In this document: positions 58,251-64,000 of the stretch, one piece after another
How positions within the stretch are numbered: the first letter of the stretch is position 1
How the letters are laid out: every line of letters begins with the position of its first letter
Source of the DNA: Elusimicrobiota bacterium
GTDB taxonomy: Bacteria > Elusimicrobiota > Elusimicrobia > UBA1565 > UBA9628
Assembly (NCBI GenBank): GCA_016212795.1
Contig: JACRDT010000015.1
Location: 1 to 64,000 of the forward strand
Reading direction: 5' to 3'
Length of the DNA stretch: 64,000 nt
The notes under the pieces: model-generated
What the model saw: only the letters and a program-made list of their open reading frames with translations
The model's database searches: none
Told to the model about the DNA's origin: nothing
Position numbers and translations under genes: made by a program

Positions 58251-60221
58251 ATGAAGCTCCGCAGGGCAGCGGCCTGGCAGCTCGCCGTGGTCATGGCCCT
58301 GCTGTCTCCCGGCCCCCAGGCATGGGCGCAGGTGGCCAAGACCGGGACGGCGCACCCGGGCCAGACGGTCCCGACCGGGCCCATGGTCGTCAGCCCGGTG
58401 TCCGTGCCGGCCGGCGGCGCCGCCCTCTCCCCGATCATCGGGCAGAACAACGCGAGCCTGCCGTCTCTCTCGGGCACCCCCGTGCTCCGGCCCGGGCTGC
58501 CCGGGGCCGCCGTCACCGCTCTCCCGCCCCCGCTGCCGCGGGCGCCGTCTTCGGCCGCCGTCATGCCGCTCCCGGATTCGCCGCCCCAAGCCGTCTCCCC
58601 CGCGCCCCGGCCGGCCGCCCCGGTCGAGGCCGCCGCCCCCTCGGCCCCGCAGTCGCCGGAAGACGCCCCGGCCTTGGGGTCCAAGGTGCGGGGTCTCTCG
58701 TCCGAAGCCGCGCCCTATCTAGAGACAGCCGCGGCGAAGGACGCCGGGGCCTCGAGCCTCAGGGAAAGCGGCGCCCAGCTCCAGGCCGTCCTCGAGGGGA
58801 CGCGCCGGCGCCCCGCGGTCGACCCCCTGCCGCCGGCTTTCCAGCCGCTCGAGAGCGAGCCCTCGGGGCTCAAGCCCGCCGAGCAGCCCGACCGCCGGCC
58901 CTCCGACGCCTCGCCGCTGCCCGCCCCGACCCTCCCGAAGGAGACCCGGAGCAAGTTCCGCTTCTACGCCGGCGCCGTGGCCTCGGTCAAGGTGGGCGTC
59001 GAGGCGCTCAACCTGGCGGTGCCGCTGCTCCTCCTGACCCAGCTCCAGGCCGCGGTGGCCGTGAGCACGCTCTACCTGGCCGCCGAGGTCGCCAGCATCT
59101 TCGCCGGGCTGGTCGGCGGCGCCCTCGTGGACCGCATCGGCGCGCGCCGCGCCCTGGTCCTGACCGGCTTCGCGCAGGCCGCGGCGATCGCCGGGGTCCC
59201 GCTGGCCATCGTCTCCGGCGGCGCGCTGGCCCTGCCCATCGTCTACGCCCTCTTCGTCGTCAACGGCGTCGCCTCCGAGCTCTTCGACGTGGCCCGCCGC
59301 TCGGCCCTGCCCCAGATCGTGGGCACCAACGAAGGCATCCTGCGCAGGTCCAACGGCAGCCTCTACGTCTGGCGGGAGATCGCCGCCACGGCCGGCGTGT
59401 TCGGCGCGGGCTGGCTGGTGCACAAGATCGGCGCCATCGCGACCATCTGGGCGCACCCGGCCTTCTGCATCGCCGCCGCCTTCGCCGCGCTGCGGCTGCT
59501 GCGCATCGGCAAGGAATCCCGGCCGTCGCCGGAGACGGCGCGGGCCGGCCCGGGGGCGAAGCGCGCGGGCATCGCGGCTTCGGCCAAAGAGTGGATGTCC
59601 CAGATCGCCGGCGGGGCGCGCTACGTCTTCCACGAGAAGAAGCTGCGCACCGTCGTCCTGGTCAACATCCCCCTCAACGCCCTGCACAAGATCTTCCACA
59701 CCCTCGTCGCCGTGGTCTACGCGGCGCAGGTCCTCCACAACCCGGCCATGGCCGCGGTCCTGCTCGGGGCCTGGAACATCGGCGAGCTCGCGGGCGCCTG
59801 GTACCTGGAACGCCTCGGCCACAAGAGCCGCTTCTCCAATTGGATGCTCCTGGGCGGGGCGGCGTCGCTGGCCGTCTGGGCCTTCTGGCTCATCCCGTCG
59901 GCGTGGGTCGCGGTCCCGCTCTCCTTCTTCCTGGCCGCGGCCATGATCGGCAACGAGCTGGGCACCGCCTCCTACATGCAGGCCACGGTCCCCGGGAAGT
60001 CGCTCGGCGCGGTGACGGGCTTCGTCTACGGCTTCGCCCGGGCCGTGGGCATGGGCGCGCTGCTGCTCTCGGGCTTCGCCTTCGACGCGCTGGGGCCCAT
60101 GGGCGGGTTCCTGGCCCTCGCCGCGATCTTCAGCGTCTTCGCCCCGATCTACTTCCTCGCGTCCCGGCGCTTCAAGTCGGACGTCCTCGAGCCCCCCACC
60201 GACATCCCGATGGGCGACTGA
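58251..60221 (+). CDS. second MFS transporter with exported-style N-terminal extension
   Basis: This is a 656-residue protein. Residues 1-24 are a signal peptide (LAVVMALLSPGPQAWAQ), then about 205 Ala/Pro-rich residues, then from about 235 an MFS domain of 12 helices: AVASVKVGVEALNLAVPLLL, GALVDRIGARRALVLTGF (the loop 2-3 D-R-x-G-R-R motif) and ELFDVARRSALPQIVG. The MFS part is closest to the H+-coupled drug/unknown exporters with the same motif. It is a paralogue of the protein at 44161, sharing KVG-EAL at the first helix and the N-terminal design. Substrate is unknown. Confidence 0.83.
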   Translation: MKLRRAAAWQLAVVMALLSPGPQAWAQVAKTGTAHPGQTVPTGPMVVSPVSVPAGGAALSPIIGQNNASLPSLSGTPVLRPGLPGAAVTALPPPLPRAPSSAAVMPLPDSPPQAVSPAPRPAAPVEAAAPSAPQSPEDAPALGSKVRGLSSEAAPYLETAAAKDAGASSLRESGAQLQAVLEGTRRRPAVDPLPPAFQPLESEPSGLKPAEQPDRRPSDASPLPAPTLPKETRSKFRFYAGAVASVKVGVEALNLAVPLLLLTQLQAAVAVSTLYLAAEVASIFAGLVGGALVDRIGARRALVLTGFAQAAAIAGVPLAIVSGGALALPIVYALFVVNGVASELFDVARRSALPQIVGTNEGILRRSNGSLYVWREIAATAGVFGAGWLVHKIGAIATIWAHPAFCIAAAFAALRLLRIGKESRPSPETARAGPGAKRAGIAASAKEWMSQIAGGARYVFHEKKLRTVVLVNIPLNALHKIFHTLVAVVYAAQVLHNPAMAAVLLGAWNIGELAGAWYLERLGHKSRFSNWMLLGGAASLAVWAFWLIPSAWVAVPLSFFLAAAMIGNELGTASYMQATVPGKSLGAVTGFVYGFARAVGMGALLLSGFAFDALGPMGGFLALAAIFSVFAPIYFLASRRFKSDVLEPPTDIPMGD

Positions 60222-60277
60222 GCCCGCCGCGCCGGCCCGGCACGCCGTCCCGGCGCGATGCCGACCCGCGTTGAAAA

Positions 60278-60286
60278 TGCTAAACT
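60278..60286 (+). promoter_or_regulatory. extended -10 of the response regulator gene
   Basis: TGcTAAACT (TAAACT at 60281-60286) ends 6 bases before the ATG at 60293. Leaderless mRNA predicted. Confidence 0.55.
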
Positions 60287-60292
60287 TGCGGC

Positions 60293-60727
60293 ATGGATTG
60301 GATCCTGGTCGTAGACGACGACAAGAATGTCGTGGACCTGCTCATGGACTTCCTGCAATCCAAGGGCTACCAGGCGACGTCGGCCAACGACGCCAGGCAG
60401 AGCTACATCCAGGCCGAGAGCCTCCGGCCCAAGCTGATCATCACGGACGTCATGATGCCGGCCTGGGGCACGGGGGTCGACGCGTACAAGAACATCCGCA
60501 AGAACCGCTACCTCAAGGACGTGCCGATCATCTTCGTCACGGGCCTCAGCCCCCAGGAAGCCCAAGCCATGCTGGTCCCCGTCCAGGACCCCCGGGTCAG
60601 GCTCATGCACAAGCCGGTGGACCTGCCGGCGCTGGAGAAGCTCGTCCTGGAGATGCTCGCCCTGGCCAAGCTGCCGCCCCCTCCCCCGCCGCCGTCTCCC
60701 CAGCAGGTGCCGTGGCAGAAGGCCTGA
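60293..60727 (+). CDS. single-domain response regulator
   Basis: This is a 144-residue receiver protein. Acidic pocket ILVVDDDKN (Asp8-10), phospho-acceptor Asp52 in ITDVMMPAW, Thr83 in FVTGL and Lys107 in LMHKPVD are all present, so it should be phosphorylated by a histidine kinase. There is no output domain, only a Pro-rich tail (KLPPPPPPPSPQQ). Partners are unknown; the nearest sensor-like gene is the PAS protein at the right edge. It lies 52 bases before the ligase gene on the same strand. Confidence 0.9.
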   Translation: MDWILVVDDDKNVVDLLMDFLQSKGYQATSANDARQSYIQAESLRPKLIITDVMMPAWGTGVDAYKNIRKNRYLKDVPIIFVTGLSPQEAQAMLVPVQDPRVRLMHKPVDLPALEKLVLEMLALAKLPPPPPPPSPQQVPWQKA

Positions 60728-60756
60728 GACGCTCCACCCGCGGCGCGGCGATTTCC

Positions 60757-60762
60757 TATCAT
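60757..60762 (+). promoter_or_regulatory. -10 box upstream of the PaaK-like ligase gene
   Basis: TATCAT lies 17 bases before the ATG at 60780, so the leader would be about 11 bases and has no room for a normal ribosome site. Confidence 0.4.
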
Positions 60763-60779
60763 ATCCCCTTTTACGCGGC

Positions 60780-62111
60780 ATGACCCTCTTTGAAAGGAAG
60801 CGGGGCCCCTTCTACGACCCGTGGGAGGCGGCCCCTGAGGATGCCCGCCGACGGGCCTCGCGGCGCCGCCTGGCCGACTACGTCCGTTGGGCCCGGCGCA
60901 TCCCATTCTACCGGGACCGGCTCGCCGGCTTCGACCCGAGGTCGGACTTCCCGCTCTCGCGGGTGCCCCCGCTCAGGTCCTCGGACCTCCGGGCGCTCCT
61001 GCCGCCGAGGTCGTCCCGGCTGCTCTCGTCGAAGACCGCGGGCCTCAACGTCTTCCAGAGCGGCGGGACCACGGGCTTCCCCAAGACGGCCCTGTTCACC
61101 CACGCGGAGCTCGACGCCCTCGACCTCCCCAACGCCCGGGGCTTCTACGCCGTGGGCCTGAGGCCCTCGGACAGGGTCTGCAACCTCTTCGCGGCCGGCA
61201 GCCTCTACATGACCTTCATCCACATCAATCGGATGCTCCAGCACTACGGCTGCGCGAACTTCCCCCTGTCCAACCACGCCGCGCCCGAGTTCATCCACAT
61301 GGTCGCCAGGCTCTTCAAGGCCAACTGCATCGCCGGCATCGCGAGCGTGGCCATCAACGCCCTGCGGGGGATGGAGCGCATCGGGCTCAAGGGCATCCGG
61401 ATCGAGAAGCTCTACTACGGCGGGGAGCACCTCTACGAGGCCGACAAGGCCGAGATCCGCGGGAAGTTCGGGACGGAGGTCATCGCCGCCCCCGGCTACG
61501 GGACCATCGACTCCTGGTACATCGGCTATCAGTGCGGGCGCACCCCCACCGGGGTCTTCCACTGCCATGACGACCAGTGCCACCTCGAGATCGTCGACGA
61601 GGAGACCGGCGCCCCCTGCGGGCCGGCGGCGGCCGGCATGGCCTACGCCACGACGTTCCCGAGGAGGCTCACCCCCATCGTGCGCTACCGCGTCGGGGAC
61701 CGGGCCCGCTGGGTCGGCTCCCCCTGCCCCTGCGGCCGGACCACGCCCCTCTTCGAGCTGCTCGGCCGCGGGGACGACGTCCTGCGCATCGGCTTCGACT
61801 CGATCGGCTATGACCACGTGCAGGAGTGCGTCGCGAAGGTCAAGGGCCTCTCCGGCTCGGTCCAGATGCGCAAGGAACGCGGCGGGGGTGTCGACCGCCT
61901 GGTGGTGGCCGTCGAGACCGACGCGCCGAAGACGGCGCGAGGGCGCCTGCGGGAGGCGCTCGCGCGCGCCATCGTCGCGCAGAGGCCGACCTTGGCCAAG
62001 GCCATCGCCGACGGGTCCGTCCGGCCGGTCGGCGTGGAGCTCCTGCGCCCCGGGGCGCTGCCCAGGAACCCCCGCACCGGCAAGCTCGTCAGGGTGGTCG
62101 ACGCGCGGTGA
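60780..62111 (+). CDS. PaaK-like AMP-forming ligase / adenylating enzyme
   Basis: This is a 443-residue member of the phenylacetate-CoA ligase-like adenylate-forming family. The P-loop is FQSGGTTGFPKTALF, the middle has YYGGEHLYEADKAEI and AAPGYGTIDSWYIGY (adenine-binding region), and VRYRVGDRARWVG precedes a CPCGRTTP zinc-knuckle-like segment typical of PaaK. The C-terminal small domain ends with NPRTGKLVRV, holding the Lys of the family. It activates a carboxylate with ATP; the acceptor is unknown. Its stop overlaps the GTG of the ATPase-GNAT gene, so the two products are likely partners, perhaps activating and then transferring an acyl group. Confidence 0.82.
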   Translation: MTLFERKRGPFYDPWEAAPEDARRRASRRRLADYVRWARRIPFYRDRLAGFDPRSDFPLSRVPPLRSSDLRALLPPRSSRLLSSKTAGLNVFQSGGTTGFPKTALFTHAELDALDLPNARGFYAVGLRPSDRVCNLFAAGSLYMTFIHINRMLQHYGCANFPLSNHAAPEFIHMVARLFKANCIAGIASVAINALRGMERIGLKGIRIEKLYYGGEHLYEADKAEIRGKFGTEVIAAPGYGTIDSWYIGYQCGRTPTGVFHCHDDQCHLEIVDEETGAPCGPAAAGMAYATTFPRRLTPIVRYRVGDRARWVGSPCPCGRTTPLFELLGRGDDVLRIGFDSIGYDHVQECVAKVKGLSGSVQMRKERGGGVDRLVVAVETDAPKTARGRLREALARAIVAQRPTLAKAIADGSVRPVGVELLRPGALPRNPRTGKLVRVVDAR

Positions 62112-63574
62112 CGAAGAAGACCCGCCTCGAGATCCCTCCCGACGAGGGACTCCTGGGGCCGGCCGTGGATTTCGTGGTGTCCTTCGCGATGCGCTTCGAG
62201 TTCCCGGAGCCCCGCCAGGAGAAGCTGCGCGGCGCCCTCCTGGCCGCCCTCTCCATGGTCATGGAGAACAACAAGGGCGGCAAGTCGGACCAGCCCGTGT
62301 CCATGGAAGTCGCCGAGAGCGACGGCAAGCTCCTCGTCCGCATCCTGAACCGGGGCGTCCCCATCCTGCTGGGGTCCTCGGACGGCGGACCCCAAATGCC
62401 TTGCGTGGCCAAGTTCCGCCAGGCCTCGCGGCACGCCGACCGCATCTCGATGGAGAACCTCGGGCGCAAGGGCCAGGCCGTGGCGCTCGAGTTCAAGCTG
62501 GGCGTGAGCCCGGCCGCCCGCTCCGCCTCCGCCGCCGACGACGCCCCCGAGATCCCCGAGGACGAATCCATGACGCTGCGCGGCCTCGCCGCCGGCGAGG
62601 AGCAGGCCCTCAGCCGCCTGTTCTACCTGGTCTACGGCTACGACTACATCCACGAGTCCGTCTACTACCCGGAGAAGCTCAAGTCCATGATCCAGGGAGG
62701 GGACCTCATCTCGGTCGTGGCGACCCGTCCCAACGGCCGGATCGTCGGCCACGTGGGGCTCGTGCGGCGATCCGCCAAGCCCCCGGTCTACGAGGCCGCC
62801 ATGGGCGTCGTGGACCCCGCCATCAAGTCCCGCGGCCTCTTCGGCAGGATCTTCGCCAAGACCATGGAGAAGGTCCGGTCGACCCCCATGCAGTACTGCC
62901 TGTTCGATTTCGTCACCAACCACGACCTCAGCCAGCGGCACATCGCGAGATACGGCTACCGCGAGCTCGCCCTCTTCACCGGCTGCCAGACCTACAAGAC
63001 CCAGGCGAGGCTCGCGCACCTCGGGCTCGGGCCCGACCCCGAGGGGATGAACCGCTACAGCATCCTCCTGGCCATCATCCCGACGGTCCCCCACCCCTTC
63101 GGCCGCAAGGTGACCCTGCCGGAGAACATCGGCGAGCCCCTCGGCTTCCTGCTGCCCCCCCTCGGGCTCGAATGGACGCCGGCGTCGAGGTTCCAGCCCC
63201 TCCCCGCGGCCGGGCGCTACAACACTCGCCTGGAGCCCGCCCAGTCCGCCGTTCATTTCGACCTCGTCGAGGCGGGCGGTCGCGCCATCGAAGGCATCGC
63301 CCGCGACTGGAGCGACCTCATGGCCAACGGCTACCAGTACGCCGCGGTCGAGACGGCCGCGGACCTCCCAGCGCTCGGCGCGGTCTGCGACAGCCTCTCG
63401 GGCCACGGCTTCTTCGCCGCCGGCTTCGTCCCCTACCACCCCCCCGACCGGCTGGGCGTGCGCCTCCAGGCGGTCGGCCCGGCCAACCTGGCGTTCGACA
63501 AGATCAAGGTCGCCACCGAGCCGAGCCGCAGGCTCCTCGACCTGGTCCGGAAGGATTTCGAATCCAGCAGGTAA
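62108..63574 (+). CDS. fusion of anti-sigma-like ATPase domain and GNAT acyltransferase
   Basis: This is a 488-residue protein starting with GTG. Residues 1-130 look like an RsbW/SpoIIAB-type HATPase: VDFVVSFAMRFEFPEPRQEK, LAALSMVMENNKGGKSD (N-box-like), then FRQASRHADRISMENLGRKG near the lid. Residues about 155-310 are a GNAT domain (MTLRGLAAGEEQALSRLFYL, IVGHVGLVRR, AAMGVVDPAIKSRGLFGRIF with the acetyl-CoA loop), followed by about 150 residues of less clear fold. The stop codon TAA is also the first bases of a hairpin repeat. Coupled to the PaaK-like gene. It may regulate or carry out acylation; no substrate can be named. Confidence 0.75.
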   Translation: MTKKTRLEIPPDEGLLGPAVDFVVSFAMRFEFPEPRQEKLRGALLAALSMVMENNKGGKSDQPVSMEVAESDGKLLVRILNRGVPILLGSSDGGPQMPCVAKFRQASRHADRISMENLGRKGQAVALEFKLGVSPAARSASAADDAPEIPEDESMTLRGLAAGEEQALSRLFYLVYGYDYIHESVYYPEKLKSMIQGGDLISVVATRPNGRIVGHVGLVRRSAKPPVYEAAMGVVDPAIKSRGLFGRIFAKTMEKVRSTPMQYCLFDFVTNHDLSQRHIARYGYRELALFTGCQTYKTQARLAHLGLGPDPEGMNRYSILLAIIPTVPHPFGRKVTLPENIGEPLGFLLPPLGLEWTPASRFQPLPAAGRYNTRLEPAQSAVHFDLVEAGGRAIEGIARDWSDLMANGYQYAAVETAADLPALGAVCDSLSGHGFFAAGFVPYHPPDRLGVRLQAVGPANLAFDKIKVATEPSRRLLDLVRKDFESSR

Positions 63575-63700
63575 TCACTCGCCCCCCCCACGGGGGGGGC
63601 GAGTAGCGGGGGGGCATATGCCGTTTTATTAGGGAGTTCCTTATGAAACAGAATATGCCCCCACAGCTACTTGCCTCCCCGTGGGGGAGGCAAGTGATTG
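63573..63700. repeat. inverted pair of family C hairpin repeats
   Basis: Two copies face each other: 63573-63634 on the plus strand and 63638-63700 on the minus strand. Each has a G/C-rich hairpin (CACTCGCCCCCCCC or CACTTGCCTCCCCC arm), then AGTAGC, a GGGGGCATAT segment and a GTTTTATTAGGG or GTTTCATAAGGA end. The outer ends AATCACT and AGTGATT form terminal inverted repeats, so the pair resembles a small miniature mobile element. The GNAT and PAS genes both stop inside it. Confidence 0.8.
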
Positions 63701-64000
63701 GGGAGGCGAGTGACGAAGGTCAGGTCCTGGAAGATGATGGCGATCCCCAGGATCTCGGCGTCGGCGTTCTTCACCTGCAGCGTGCTGTAGCCGATGACCA
63801 GCGGCTTGTCCCCGTGCATGACGGTGATCTCGGCCCGGTGCACGGTCCGGTGGGTCCGGAGCGCCTCGCGCACGACGTCGCAGAGGGCGGGGAACCCCGA
63901 GAGCACCTCGGCGTACTTCATGCCGAGGAGGGGCGCGACCTCCGGCAGGTGCAGGATGCGCCCCGCCATGGGGTTGATGTAGGCCACGGAGCCGTCCAGA
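63667..64000 (-). CDS. PAS-domain protein, C-terminal part (runs off the window)
   Basis: The visible 111 codons encode a PAS fold: GSVAYINPMAGRILHLPE, a helix with VLSGFPALCDVVREALRT, then VHRAEITVMHGDKPLVIGY and ILGIAIIFQDLT, the usual end of a PAS domain. The reading frame continues beyond base 64000 and the start is not in view. After the PAS end, the last 16 or so residues (LPNHLPPPRGGK) are encoded by the hairpin repeat, including the stop codon. A sensor protein, possibly truncated by the repeat, is likely. Confidence 0.75.
   Translation of the reverse strand, partial: LDGSVAYINPMAGRILHLPEVAPLLGMKYAEVLSGFPALCDVVREALRTHRTVHRAEITVMHGDKPLVIGYSTLQVKNADAEILGIAIIFQDLTFVTRLPNHLPPPRGGK

Overview
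The window is very GC-rich, densely coding bacterial DNA with short intergenic gaps and no rRNA, tRNA, integrase or phage genes. Codon use and strand logic are uniform. Gene content fits a Gram-negative or diderm-like heterotroph: MltC-type and SLT-type transglycosylases, LPP20-like and other exported proteins, a ClsB-type phospholipid enzyme, ferritin, MntP, AddAB and a Hanks kinase. Several proteins carry a signal peptide plus a long Ala/Pro linker in front of a catalytic or membrane domain. I associate that style with Elusimicrobiota, but this is an inference and not proven by the window.

Left third (1-26.5 kb). A plus-strand run encodes an exported Cys-containing protein, a transglycosylase and a triple-domain glycosyltransferase. 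A minus-strand operon follows, reading addB, addA, a WD40 propeller protein and an exported anchored protein. Next come an exported C39-like protease, a second transglycosylase, an exported protein of unknown function, mntP with a small exported ORF, a membrane Ser/Thr kinase, and a three-gene molybdenum hydroxylase operon. The flavin subunit of that operon contains an inserted GltD/YgfK-like Fe-S/FAD/NAD(P) module. A DUF167 protein and a methyltransferase close the section.

Middle (26.5-38.6 kb). A translationally coupled minus-strand operon encodes a TelA-like helical protein, an unknown protein, an AAA+ ATPase, an intact HSP90-like ATPase and a 1373-residue protein that looks like a degenerate HSP90-type partner. 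This is the best candidate for an undescribed system. It is followed by a CDP-alcohol phosphotransferase with an extra N-terminal domain and an RNase HI whose hybrid-binding domain lies at the C terminus.

Right part (38.6-64 kb). A strong promoter leads into a GEMM-type cyclic-di-GMP riboswitch and a terminator ahead of a small exported protein. Then come an LPP20-domain protein, an SF1 helicase, ClsB, an MFS transporter with a long exported-style N terminus, an exported alpha/beta hydrolase, an exported protein-glutaminase-like enzyme, an ABC exporter, an iron alcohol dehydrogenase with an overlapping upstream ORF, ferritin, a GT-C glycosyltransferase, a Lon protease with a signal peptide, a second such MFS protein, a response regulator, a PaaK-like ligase coupled to an ATPase-GNAT fusion, and the 3' end of a PAS protein.

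Three patterns cut across the window. (1) At least a dozen genes have a TANNNT box, often extended by TGn, ending only 6-9 bases before the start codon, which predicts leaderless mRNAs. Operon-internal genes instead often use Shine-Dalgarno sites. (2) Two families of short repeats (69 bp and 60 bp, both multiples of three) sit in frame inside unrelated genes. (3) A hairpin repeat of about 60 bp lies between genes and supplies some of their start and stop codons.
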